64,000 bases of DNA from Saccharina japonica (lineage: Eukaryota; Sar; Phaeophyceae; Laminariales; Laminariaceae), in assembly GCA_008828725.1 (NCBI GenBank), contig MEHQ01003341.1, positions 1-64,000 of the forward strand, read 5' to 3'. A model generated the notes under the pieces. It searched no databases, was not told the DNA's origin, and was given only the letters and a program-made list of their open reading frames with translations. This document shows positions 40,691 to 51,439 of the stretch, in pieces. The position numbers and the translations under genes were made by a program. Within the stretch, counting starts at the first letter, position 1. Every line of letters begins with the position of its first letter.

Positions 40691-41095
40691 AGTTCGCTCA
40701 GGGGTGTGATCGTTTTTCAGCGCTCGTGTTCTCTTAACAACGGTCAGGGTGCTAATAAAGTCGAACATTTGTAATTTCGGAAGTGTCTCGACCAGATTCT
40801 CTCCGAAAAAATACCTTGTTCGGCATTGGCCACCTTGCCGTTCGTTCTGGAAAAAAACGATCGCTGAAAAACGATCACACCTCTCTTTGCGGTATGCGTT
40901 TATGATAACAGATAAATCCGTCTTCGTCAGTCTCACGTGTCTGAAGATGACCTCGAGGGAGTCGCCCAGAGCTTCCTCCAGAGGCGTCGTCGCCTGCTCC
41001 ACCCCCGGAAACGTGACATAGTCGTCGAACACCATCACCCCTCCCACCTTCAGCAGGCGGAACGAGAGGAGGCTGTCCGCCAGGACATCTTTCAT
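40664..41095 (-). CDS. Gene 2 exon 6, with tail running into a MITE
   Basis: Starts MKDVLADSLLSFRLLKVGGV, MVFDDYVTFPGVEQ, as in gene 3. After LEVIFRHVRLTKTD the frame differs from gene 3 and stays open for about 80 more codons, through the MITE at 40700-40884. If translated, the C-terminus is transposon-derived; if the GTGAGA donor after FRH is used, it is not. The first 60 codons are secure. Confidence 0.6.
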   Translation of the reverse strand: MKDVLADSLLSFRLLKVGGVMVFDDYVTFPGVEQATTPLEEALGDSLEVIFRHVRLTKTDLSVIINAYRKERCDRFSAIVFFQNERQGGQCRTRYFFGENLVETLPKLQMFDFISTLTVVKRTRALKNDHTPERTQSPLRYTQ

Positions 41096-44000
41096 CTGGT
41101 CACGTCAGACCGATGATGATGTGTTTGTTTTGGTAAAAACGAAGTGCGCCACCGATGACGTGTGAGGGCACGGGGGGCAAGGGACAGGGGACAGGGTACA
41201 GGGGGCAGGGGGCAGGGAATAGGGGATAGGGAGCAGCGGGAAGGGAGCAGGGAAATATGGGACAGGGGACAGGGGACACGGGGAAGGGGAGCGGGGTCAG
41301 GGGACAGGGGACAGGTGGTAGAGAACAAAAGACAAGGGATGTGGTACAGGGGTTGGGGGTCGGGGGTCAGGAGTCAGGGGACGGCGGAGAGGCGACAGAG
41401 GACAGGGGACAGGGGAAAGGGGACACTTGCCTGGTGTGAAGCGTCTACGTAGATGGCGTCGAAGGACGAGGTGAGCCCACTTGCCACCAGCCCTGCGAGG
41501 CTCCCAAGAGAGTCGCCCTTCATGGCTACCACCTTCTCTCCGTTAGGAGTCTTGGCCATGTTCCACTTGAAACGCTCCTGGTTGCAAAAACAAGGACCGG
41601 ACGGGCTTTGCGTTTCAGAGGCACACCACAGACTAGAGGGTGTACCTAAATAAATGTTTCAGACTCCGGACAGATAATCTACGTATCATCTACAGATCAT
41701 ATGTGGATCATCTATATCTTAGCCTGCTGATATGATATGTTGTGCAGGATTTGTAAAGCACAGATCCAACCCAGGAAACCTGTCCGAGATCGTGCGGATT
41801 ATACGGTTCCCACGCGGCAAAGTGAGCTAGGTCATCAAGATCAGGAGTAAGCCTCAACTCATCCTCTTGTTTCTTTCTTCGTTTGAAGAAGAAGCAAAAG
41901 CTTGCTGAGTGACCTATCCGCCCTGAGATATTCAGGGCGTGAAGCTGGAATGGACCATCTGCCCGGTGTGTGAAATACTACCAGGTGCCTGATATGAGCA
42001 CGAGGAGATCTCGCCCAAAACTTGAGGAGCTCTACTTTACCAGCGAGGGTAACGTACCACGCATTCGACACTAAGATTGAGGGTCACTGTGTACGATACG
42101 AATATAACATTACAACTAACCTTAACTCTAAGCCTAAGTCTAAGTCTAACCCAATCAACCATTGTATGGGTAGGTTATAGTTGTCTCGAACACCGTGTGC
42201 TTCAACTATGGTGTCGAATAAGTCGTGAGTTCTATTTTATCGTTCTTGGCGATCAACCATGGCTGGGGGGTCGAGTTAGACCATTTGTGCGGGGTGGAGA
42301 ACCTTCACTCCGCACAAGGGGAGTAATCATATCACGTAGTGTGTCCCAGGTGTATGGTGAGGCACCCACGAGGCAGATACGTAGCGTACCATCTGCTGTC
42401 TCTGGAAGTGGCCACACCAGAAAAATAACTGTTATTTCGGCGCTGTCGCCCATATGCGAGAAGGTCTGCACCACAAGCGGCTCTTAGCAGGATGCAGCGC
42501 ACTCTTCATGCGACTCGCCCAACACCTCACGGCGCTTCGCGCTTGGTGCAAGCACTGTCTGCCTGTTTGGTGAAAATTCTACGTACTCCTTCGCGGCGTT
42601 GTCGGGATGCGATAATCTATGGTCATACGACTAAGGTCATGCATGACGTGAGTACACCCCCCTCCCTCTCTACCAGGGGGCGACTGCAGTTGACCCCCTT
42701 CCTATTATAACGAAGAGAAGAGGGGGGGGGGGCACAGGTGGCGGGGACCACCCCCTCACACCCCTTCCACAATGCGGGCGTAAAAACCAACTTGTGGAGA
42801 CATTAAAGAACATCGCACACTATTAGGCATACATACCAAATTGAGAGGTTGTCGACATCTTGTGGGGTTTGCTATAGATAAATGGTTCAATATCCCCACA
42901 AGGAGTTTTGTATTGTTATACGTCCACAGTGTGCAAAGAGGGAATCCCGGCCATCTGTGGGCGGGTGGGGTGGGCAGGGGAGGTGATAATTGCCACGTAG
43001 TGCCCCCCCAAAGCTGTGGGTGCAGCTCTAAAGTTTTTTTAACAGGCCTCACAAGGTATTACGAAAACCTTCTCACCTCCACTGAAGGCATGTCGATGTC
43101 ATAGTGCTCCAGGTCGGGGCCTCCGTTCCATGTGTCCAGGCAGACAAGAAGCGAGGCCGGGTGCTTTAGGAGGTGCTCTGCGAACCACATCGCGGATGCC
43201 CCCTCGAGGCTGCCCATCTGATACATTCAGTGGTGGATATCGAACGATGATCAACGTTGATACAATATCGGGAAAAAAAAAACGGAATCAATTTCGATAT
43301 GATCTAAAAAAACGGAGTCTATTTCGATACGATACCGACAAACGGAATAAATTTCGACACAATATCAACAAATACGGAGTTAAGGGTTCGACACGACAGC
43401 GTGAAACGAGAAATCAATGATTTTCGACGCGCTCTAGATTGGCACGTTTTAGGCCAAGCCTTTTTGCGACGGACGGGGCGTCGTGTACCTCTGGGCCAAC
43501 AGTAGTTGCGTGTTCCTTTAGAGCAAGGCCCCTTTAGGGGTGGTGGCTTATTTTCTGAGCTCCTCACACGAGGCGCTCATTATCTCAGCCGGAAAAACAC
43601 GCCTTCGAAGAATTACGTATGCTTGCGGAACTCGACCAACGTTTCTATGCGCCAGTCCTAAAACAAATGCAGTACAGGAGACCTAGTAAGAAACAGGAAC
43701 GCTGGCCCAGGCTGAATTTCTTATTTGAGACAAGGTGTTTTCTACACTAATTTCAAGATAACGACTCTCGGATTTATAATTTTCTTCTCAAGCATTGGCC
43801 TGGATTTCTTATTAGCCTGTTTCTTATTAGGTACCCTATACTGTATACTAGTGAAATATTAGCCTCAGAAGGCCAAAACTAACTGCAACCCCTACCGTTG
43901 GATACTTGTGTCGGTTTTAGCTACGTACGCATTGGATATTTGTACCGCTGGAAGTACAGGAACATCAAGCTATATAGCCGTTAGCCACAACTATGATCAA

Positions 44001-47000
44001 ATTCGCGTGCTACTGCCAGCAGACCTAGATAGCTTCGGGGAAAATTGAAACAGCAGTTCATAGATAAGTTTTTTTTTCTTGGTGTGTTCGCCGCAAATCC
44101 TGTCTGTCTGTCTGTAAGCTCATATTGTATTCCAGTCTGATCGGAAATTTAAGGTAATTTTGTACCTATTGTGGCCATCGATATATACCTTACATTTTCG
44201 ATCAGACGGGTATTACTGTACCTCGAGCGCAAAGAAAGGGCGTGATTCCGCGGCGGCCACCATTCCTCCGAAAAAACTCTGGAAGATGTTTTTCGTGCCC
44301 GAGCGCTCGAACCACCACCTGTGGTCGAGATCGGGGGTCGAGGTGGGGCGGGCGACGGAGAGGGGCGGGGCGAGGGGTGGGATGAGGCGAGCGACGTAGA
44401 CGGGGTGGTGGTGGTGGTGGCGAGGTGCGTTAACAAGCACGATGTTGGTAAGTGACAGCACAGAGTTTGAAAGAAGGTCAACGTTTCACACCCCGGGCGG
44501 ACCATCGACCCTTGCTACGGTAGAGGGACACCATGTTAACAGCCTTTTCTGAGGGGTGTGGTTCATTCACTTCAGGAGCTCTACGTATACCAACAGTAAT
44601 TTAAAAAAAAAAAATGATTTTGGAGTGAAACAAAAGGGCTATATACTGTTTACATATACTCGATTAACACTCCCCATCTATGGCCGAAGTACATCGCCAA
44701 GACCTATTGCATCAAAAAAAAAAATCCGACGATTTTGGATGAACCCCTTAAGAACTGGTCCCACGAATTTGGGGAAAAACTACTTGGAATTAGCGTGGGA
44801 TATTTTTTTTCAGTTCTGAATGGGTTAAGGAGCCGCGGACGACAGTNACTGCTTCGATGGAGAAGCGGATTTTTTGGTGGGGTACCTGTGGGATGGTAGA
44901 AGAATGCATTCCGAGAAGCGCACGACCCTTTCGACGGCGTTCCGGGTCAAAAACATCAATAAATGGCCGAAAAAAACAAATCGAACTGAAACAAATCGAA
45001 GTCCCTTAAGAAACAGCCTAAGCTCATATTGTATCCCAGTCTGATCGGAAATTGAAGGTAATTTTGTACCTATTGTGACCATCGATATATACCTTACATT
45101 TTCGATCAGACAGGTATTACTGTACCTCGAGCGCAAAGAAAGGGCGTGATTCCGCGGCGGCTACCATTCCTCCGAAAAAACTCTGGAAGATGTTTTTCGT
45201 GCCCGAGCGCTCGAACCACCACTCCGTACGCTGGAGTCCACGCTGTGGTCGAGATCGGGGGTCGAGGTAGGGCGGGCGACGGAGAGGGGCGGGGCGAGGG
45301 GTGGGATGAGACGAGCGACGTAGACGGGGTGGTGGTGGTGGTGGTGGTGAGGTGCGTTAACGAGCACGATGGTGGTAAGTGACAGCACAGAGTTTGAAAG
45401 AAGGTAAACGTTTCACACCCCGGGCGGACCATCGACGCGTGCTACGGTAGAGGGACACCATGTTAACAGACTTTTCTGAGGGGTGTGGTTCATTCACTTC
45501 AGGAGCTCTATACCAACAGTAATTTAAAAAAAAAATGATTTTGGAGTGAAACAAAAGGGCTATATACTGTATATACATATACTCGATTAACACTCCCCAT
45601 CTATGGCCGAAGTAGATCGCCAAGACCTATTGCATCAAAATAAATAAATCCCGACTATTTTGGTTTAGTAACCCCTTAAGAACTGGTCCCACGAATTTGG
45701 GGACAAACTACTTGGAATTAGTGTGGGACATTTTTTTTCAGTTCTGAATGGGTTAAGGAGCCCCCTCCCCCCCCCCGTCATTCAGACAACGTTGCAGCTA
45801 AAAAAAGGTATACCTTATACCTATATCGTAGCACGCGTCCACCGGTTCCTGATCTGTACATGATCTAGATAATTTAGCGCAGGTATGTTTCCCTGATCTG
45901 TATGATCCGTATGGTCTAAATCATGACGCCAGGTGGTACCCGTGCAATCTGCATGATCTGGCACCTACTTTCCTGGGTCAGATCTGTGCGGCAGATCAGA
46001 CCCTGTGCAAACCCGCTCACAACGGCAGATGAGGAAGTATATGATCTACGGCAGATAGATAGATTATGATCCGTCCGAGGGGTGGTTGGGTTGGAGGGCG
46101 TAGAAGGGTGCAACGTGCAAGCTTTGACGACCACAGGCTACAATACGCCTCGACTGTCGGTCCATGTCACACGTATACCGTACCTTCTAAAGAAATAATG
46201 GCTGCGTGTCATTCGGCAATGTGCGCACAGCAGCACACTAAAAAAAAATAGAAAAGTAAAGTAAACAATCGGCAATCATCGCTCATGTCGTTACTCTTGT
46301 CCAAAAATGTAAGCCCCATTTGGGAATTAATGTGAAATACCAGAACGTTCCTTGCATTTTCGGATAGCATGGTATATATACCTTCACCACCCATTGGGTG
46401 CAGGGTCGCTAGACACAAAAGAGGGAGGGCGTTTTTTTGCTGGAGTCAGAGCTTCTATCGCAGGGGGGTATTGGAATTAGGCATCAGAACCCACGATGGG
46501 CTCCAAAACCAGGTATCCCCTTATGTTTACACGCCAGACATGGTTCTGATGTTCTGACTACTATGTTCCTCCAGCAATACTGCAGGTTAATAATCCATCG
46601 TCTATACCCCCGATTGGTGATGTTGACCTTTCCAGTTTTTTTTTTTACCTTCACATAGCGTGTTGAGGGGAGCGGAGGGCTCCAGACTGTCTGTTTTTGA
46701 CTGACTTTGATCGCTTTGCGGACCCTTCGGGTTCCACTTTTATTTCAGTATACCTTTTTTGGGTAAGTTAGCCTGTGACCACGGGAATCGACCGCGTCAA
46801 GTGTTGGATTAGTACGGACAGATGGAGGTACTGGATAGAGAGACCGGCACGGCTTTTAATGTGAAGACAACAACAACAACAACCCAGCCAAGCCGCGAAA
46901 CATATACCTGTGCGGCCATCCACTTGGCCGTCAGAATGGAGGCCTGGTAGGTGTCCGTTACTCCAGCCTCGCGGCAACCCTTCGTCACGGCCGCTCGAAC

Positions 47001-50000
47001 CTGCATGCCGAGTGTATGGTACAATGTACAGCACGGTTATATGTTGTTATTATTATTAGTATTTACACTGTTCAAATATTAGTATTTGTATGTTTCAACG
47101 ACAAAGTGCATCATGATCTTCAACGTTGGGTTTAGAATCGTTCCCAAAAAAAGAAAACAAATAGAAAAAAGAAAAAGACAAAGAAGAAACACCAAGGGGG
47201 TCCATTTGATTGTTGGTCGCGTGGTCGGTGTCTTACAGCAGTCGTTGGATTATACTGCTTGTAGTGTGGTCTGTGTGCGGATGCGCGGTCCTGGCACGTT
47301 TCGGCCCTTGCTTCTGCCATGGTTGGAACGGGGGTGGGGGATGCAACGGGCGAAAAGCGCCGTCTCGCGCGACGCCGGCTCGGTGCAGCAGACATTTCAA
47401 CACTATACCTATTAATTGGTCAAAATACTGTTGTTTTGGGGCGTGTCATTGATCAAAACACGCACGCAATGCTCGCTCCCTGCTCTTCCCTGGGCGCCCT
47501 GATCCTACAGTACCCTGACCTGGTTCCACCCGGACCTGAGCCCTCCAAAACTGAGCCTGGGTATGTGATTTGCAGGGCTGTTCACGAGTCATGACCCGAC
47601 CGGCGGGTCGGGTCGGGTCGGGTCGGGTCGGGTCGGGTAGGGTAGGGTAGGGTCGGTCTTCAAAAACTCACGCGCCGGGTCGGGGTTGGATTAGGTGTCC
47701 TAACCTGATTTGCACCGTGAGTTTTGACATTTGACCCGACCCGTAAATAGCTCTCTGGTAATTTGCCGCAGGCAGGGCCCACCAAAGCATCCCCCTGATC
47801 CCACGCCGACCAACATCGAGATGCTGGTGCTGCATCAAACATCACCAACCGCGCACTACGTACCAGCACACAGCAACCATGAGTGTCGAACAGTGGTAAG
47901 ATCCTCGCTCGGCGAGAGCGAGAGGCCAAACGCGGCGGAACATTGCATTCATTAATTTACCAAAAAAGAGGGGGGTGGCGGTAACCTCTCCCTGCACCTG
48001 GAATGACTCTAGATCGCGTCGTTCGTTTTTATAAAGATGCGTACTGCAGCTGTCGCTATTAGGAGTCAACGCTGATGGATGTTTGTAACTGCCATCAACT
48101 TGTGTGCGTGTTGGTGGGCAGCGGAAAAGTCGAACACGAGGCAAGCAGTATAATAATCACACAACGATTCATTTTATTTTTATTTTTGTCGTTTTACGAG
48201 GTTCCCGTCGTCGGACGGGACGCTGAGGTTCGAGCACGCCAAGCTGGAAACGAGCCCCCTAATTTTTGGCGACGTCGTAAATTAGAAACCCGTTTCGCTC
48301 GTCAGTTTAAATCGTCGGTTTGTTTTGCTTCGCCATTTTTTTTGTGATTGACTATTAACAGTAGCTCGGGTCACCTGGGTCCCGCTCACACGCCTTGTTA
48401 GATTCGATCTTCATCACAAGCACTGAGCTGTATCATCAGTAGTCAGCACCGCTGTTAAAAGCTGTCAGTTCAATAGTTTTAGCGTCTGTCTAATAATTAA
48501 CAACTACACGGATTGCAACCTTTGGGGTAAAATCTGAGACCTAGGCTCAGGCTCCCAGACGGAATCCCAGATTGTGCGTTACAACCACTGAGCTACTTGG
48601 TACAGCAACGGTGCACCGAGGAAGAACGGAAGATCCCGTTATATGGAAGACGCACGCTGTTACCTGGCCGTGGCCGGAATGCCAGTTTTGGATCAACGAT
48701 AGTTATGCGTCGGGCAGCGGGGGTGTTGCGGCACTGTGCCCCATAAGTTCGGACGATGCAGCAAAGGGAACAGGGTCCTGAGCGGAGGATCTATTTGTGT
48801 GAGCAGGGATCAAGCTTCGGACCGGAAGCCCCCTGTTAAAGCTCTAGGGGTTTCGCAGGAGTGTCCCCGGCGGGGGAAGTCTTAATCCTGTACCAGAACC
48901 AACGGTTGCTTGGCTGAGTGTACGGCTTGATACGATTTGTCTGCCTCGCCCGGATGACCTCTGACAGAGGTAATGAGTGGCTGATTCCTCATCGAGGCAG
49001 GGGGTGCGATAACGCCTGCTAGTAATTCGTATGATGAGGCGACACTCACTACCAATCATAACTCCCCGGTAGAGGGGTGAGGGGGGATACCGTGACTCGA
49101 CCCCCCGACAAATCCTTGAGACAAGGAAGAACGCTCATACATGCCGGTAGAGGAGTGCGATGCACCAGGTATCCAATACGTATAATGCACCAGGTATCCA
49201 ATACGTACTGCAGTTATCCTACAGTACATATTGTGGTCAAAATTGTCGAAAACAGTAAAACCCCGACCTAATGCAGCATATCACCCAGTCCAGAGACATG
49301 TCAGTAAACGGTATCTGGATACCTGGTACCTGGTACGTACCTGGTATGTATGTACCCAGCACACAGAGTACTACTGTTGTGAGTACATGACGGACTTACG
49401 AAGCATACGAAAGTAACCCGTACTTGTACTGTAGGGGGCCATAGTAAATAGGACCTACGGTTTATACAAAAGCCTATATATTTACGAGGACCTATTTTTA
49501 CTAACAATTTTTGGTTATATTTGCTATGGTCCCCCGTAAATAGGTACGACTGAAAAATGCGGCGGGACTCCGGTGTTTGTATCGTACAACGTATGCTGCT
49601 GTACCGAGTGATTCCTGGTACTCGTACGCGTACAGCAGAGCTCTACCTGTCCGAGGAGAGGAACGAAGACAGCACACACAACAAACATACTGGTACACAC
49701 AAAAGCATATGCCATACCTCTTCTTCTGTGCCGCCCTCTTTGACCAGAACAGCCTTGGTCCCTGCACCATCATCGAGGGTTAGCGTCAGCGCAACCCACC
49801 CCTGAGGTGTGATTGTTGGTGATAGTGCCACAGCTTTTGCTGATGATCGCGATGATGGTGGTCGCTGTTGCTGCTGTTGTTTTTGTTGCACACGCGGCAG
49901 CATGGTATCATCACCTCTACGCATGATTTTCGTGCCACCACCACTGCTGCTGCTGCCGCTGCTGCTGCCACCGCCGGCCACCCTGCTTGCACTGCCAAAC

Positions 50001-50443
50001 CCTGATAGTATCGGCGGCAAATCTGAATCATCATCAGCAGCAGCAGCAGTGGCAGCAGCGGCAGCGGCAGCGGCAGCGGCAGCAACAGCATTGTCCTCGC
50101 CGGTTCGTGGTCGCACAAGGTTGGGAATATCATCGCTTCTGACTTCGGCGCCCCCGCCGCCGCTGCCACCGCTACCGGCAGCCCTGCTTGCACTTGCGCT
50201 GCCGAACCCTGACAATATCGGCGGCACGCCAGCAGCATCAGCAGCAGCAGGGCCGTCCTCGCCGGCTTGTGCCCGCACAAGATTTGCGGAGGAGGACGAG
50301 AAAATAATAACCAACAGAAAAAGCAACGCGGCTGCACCGGGCAGCAGAGTAGAGGCCACACGGGATGATGACGAGGAGATCACTCGGGTAGGGGTCGCAG
50401 TTGCTGGTGGTGGTGGTGGTGTTGTAGCTGCGGCGGGCTTCAT
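40664..50443 (-). CDS. Gene 2: secreted/anchored class I SAM-dependent methyltransferase (complete exon set)
   Basis: Exons, minus strand: 49718-50443, 46908-47000, 45126-45242, 43077-43217, 41431-41577, 40664-41095. Every joint is phase 0 and the frame stays open for 551 codons. Domain order: signal peptide or anchor (about 1-55), low-complexity linker (55-200), conserved small domain (200-310), then the methyltransferase. Methyltransferase motifs: motif I LEMGSLEGAS across the exon 3/4 joint, LVCLDTW, KGDSLGSL, FDAIYVDASHQ, LLKVGGVMVFDDY. This is the Methyltransf_24 pattern, a Rossmann-fold SAM enzyme. The signal sequence places it in the secretory route or outside the cell, which suggests saccharide or secondary-metabolite methylation, but the substrate is not readable from sequence. 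Confidence 0.78.
40700..40884. mobile_element. MITE, TIR AGGGGTGTGATCGTTTTTCAG (right copy)
   Basis: Ends are AGGGGTGTGATCGTTTTTC and GAAAAACGATCACACCTCT, about 21 of 23 positions complementary. Present in both segmental copies, so older than the duplication. Confidence 0.75.
41431..41577 (-). CDS. Gene 2 exon 5
   Basis: 49 codons, ERFKWNMAKTPNGEKVVAMK to IYVDASHQ. GC donor (CAG|GCAAGT) as in gene 3. A GT three bases inside would give a shorter, out-of-register joint with the next exon, so the GC-AG reading is preferred because it keeps the family spacing between DASHQ and the next LADSLL. Confidence 0.82.
43077..43217 (-). CDS. Gene 2 exon 4, SAM-binding motif
   Basis: 47 codons: MGSLEGASAMWFAEHLLKHP then ASLLVCLDTWNGG, ending at GTGGAG|GTGAGA. 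With the preceding exon the joint gives F-A-L-E-M-G-S-L-E-G-A-S, the glycine-rich SAM loop. The acceptor is GTATCAG. No second copy is visible in the window; the gene 3 equivalent should be in the gap. Confidence 0.82.
43682..43831. mobile_element. MITE, CCTAGTAAGAAACAGG family (best copy)
   Basis: Inverted ends CCTAGTAAGAAACAGG and CCTGTTTCTTATTAGG, plus inner complementary GGCCCAGGCTGAATTTCTTA and GGCCTGGATTTCTTATTAG. Lies in intron 3 of gene 2. Confidence 0.75.
44222..44318 (-). pseudogene. Decayed second copy of exon 3
   Basis: Same acceptor (CTCGACCACAG) and donor (CTCGAG|GTACAG) as exon 3, but 20 bases right after the acceptor are missing, leaving 97 bp. Splicing it in would shift the frame. 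The remainder still reads WWFERSGTKNIFQSFFGG. Confidence 0.7.
45126..45242 (-). CDS. Gene 2 exon 3
   Basis: 39 codons from RGLQRTEWWFERSGTKNIF to ESRPFFALE, phase 0 both sides. It chains in frame with exons 2 and 4, which the other copy cannot do. Confidence 0.78.
46772..46885 (+). mobile_element. Non-LTR element 3' tail with (CAA)n
   Basis: GTGACCACGGGAATCG ... TTTTAATGTGAAGACAACAA, like 20400-20507. It sits about 20 bases from the donor of exon 2. Confidence 0.5.
46908..47000 (-). CDS. Gene 2 exon 2
   Basis: 31 codons: VRAAVTKGCREAGVTDTYQA and SILTAKWMAAQ. Acceptor GGCATGCAG, donor GCACAG|GTATAT. Helical, charged; completes the small domain begun at the end of exon 1. Confidence 0.78.
47573..47757. 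mobile_element. hAT-like non-autonomous element with GGGTC core
   Basis: Starts CAGGGCTGTTCACGAG and ends GTAAATAGCTCTCTG; both ends begin CAG/CTG as hAT elements do. Flanking octamers gtgatttg (47565-47572) and gtaatttg (47758-47765) match in 7 of 8 positions, the 8 bp target duplication expected of hAT. The core is (GGGTC) repeats. Lies in intron 1 of gene 2. The end GTGTGAACAGCCCTG at 52862-52877 belongs to a second, larger relative. Confidence 0.65.
47770..49430. other. Intron 1 of gene 2, no exon seen
   Basis: Contains short frames without motif. 48.53-48.61 kb on the minus strand has TAGCTCAGTGGTTGTAACGC, an A-box-like word with no matching B box. 49.14-49.21 kb repeats CACCAGGTATCCAATACGTA. 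Confidence 0.45.
49432..49539. mobile_element. MITE, TAGGGGG/TACGGGG family (copy 3)
   Basis: TAGGGGGCCATAGTAAATAG at the left and GCTATGGTCCCCCGTA at the right; TA at both ends. 108 bp, intron 1 of gene 2. Confidence 0.72.
49718..50443 (-). CDS. Gene 2 exon 1: signal peptide/anchor and linker
   Basis: 242 codons from MKPAAATTPPPPPATATPTR. Hydrophobic segment AALLFLLVIIFSSSSANLV at about 37-55, then RAQAG. Two modules of PPILSGFGSAS followed by Gly/Ser runs and a charged SDDIPNLVRP or RRGDDTMLPR box, a poly-Ala run between them, a Gln run, then TPQGWVALTLTLDDGAG and VKEGGTEEE at the donor GAG|GTATGG. Length polymorphism against gene 3 lies in the Ala, Gly and Gln runs. Confidence 0.77.
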
Positions 50444-51100
50444 CTTCGATAGATAATATAGATGGGTGGATGTTGTACCCGCACGCCCTCGTTGTAGGCC
50501 TCGAGGTTGGTATATATCCTCAAAGGCAAAGAAGGTGGGTTTGTGCTTGCTCTCGTCAAAGCAATCGTCCTGCTGGATAGGATCTTTGATATCTTTCCTT
50601 TGATGGGGGTTTCCACCAACGTCGCGTTGGAGAAAAACGGGGAACGGGGACTAGATGGATCGCAGATCGCAGCTTTTTCTTGCTTGCCGTTGGATACGAA
50701 AACTAAAATATACCAGCGGGTACGTACATATATATGATACGAGGAAGTACTGTAAGTACGTGTGACCTCAGATGCTAGATACCTGGTATACGCCTACAAT
50801 ATGTTGGATATGTAATGGATGGGTGGATGGATGTGTGAGCCTCGGGGTGCGATCTCTCTGTTGTTATTGCCGTCCTCCCCAACCCTCTCAAACAGGATTT
50901 TGTATTTCTTTGCTCGAACATCGACCGGTATATATATTTGGTCGGTATATCTTTGGTCGGATCTTTGGTCGGTATATATTTGGTCGGATCTTTGGTCAGT
51001 GTATCTTTGGTCGGATCTTTGGTCGGAATATCTTTGGTCGGGTTTGCAGGAAGAACGCCTCGACACGGCAGCAGCCCGTTTTTTGCTGTTGTTGGATATG
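50444..51100. other. 5' flank of gene 2 with TTTGGTCGG minisatellite
   Basis: To about 50.69 kb it aligns with the gene 3 5' flank. At 50.93-51.05 kb a repeat of TTTGGTCGGATC and TTTGGTCGGTATATA alternates in about eight units; frames open through it on both strands are artefacts. Confidence 0.6.
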
Positions 51101-51109
51101 CTTCATGAA

Positions 51110-51235
51110 TTAAAAAAAAAAAAAAAACAAACAGCTGTGAGCTCGAGGATTTCGTCGAAGCTCATCTTTGCTACTCGTAGCTGAGTGTAATACTTCGATC
51201 GCGCGTACTTACGGTTTTTATATGTCCTCATGTAG
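51110..51235 (-). mobile_element. Second copy of the YARSKYYTQL peptide-like insertion
   Basis: Minus strand reads KNRKYARSKYYTQLRVAK then MSFDEILELTAV and a T-rich end, matching 4770-4875 on the plus strand in translation and in most bases. Confidence 0.45.
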
Positions 51236-51439
51236 GATGTACATCCCGTATGAGGGGGACACAATCTGAGGCTGTAGAATTCAGGAAGTGTGTGTCTATT
51301 TGTGGGGGAAGAAATAATTAAAATTAAATTAAAATTAAAATTAAACAGTCTGAAATAAACGTACAAGGTATACTATAGTGGTTCCGACGAGTTTACGTGA
51401 TAGAGTGGTTCTACTATTTGTAGCTATGTGTGGTATATA

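Larger units (their letters stand above)
44140..45770. repeat. Tandem duplication of the exon 3 region (units about 44.14-44.83 and 45.03-45.76 kb)
   Basis: Two units of about 0.7 kb match from the intron upstream through exon 3 and into the downstream TACGGTAGAGGGACACC repeat. A single N at 44847 and about 180 bases of unrelated sequence separate them. The left duplicate has a single unit (13.25-13.6 kb). Confidence 0.85.
35555..50700. repeat. Right copy of the tandem segmental duplication
   Basis: Carries gene 2 and the counterparts of all intronic repeats listed for the left copy, except for the heptamer and pentamer expansions, the MITE at 14434 and the LTR elements. It has its own insertion at 36.36-37.49 kb and a duplicated exon 3. 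Confidence 0.8.

Noticed and set aside
48840..49110. Possible rRNA-like or ribozyme segment (GTGTCCCCGGCGGGGGAAG ...)
   Set aside because: I could not match it to any conserved rRNA core, and the pairing seen is limited to short hairpins.
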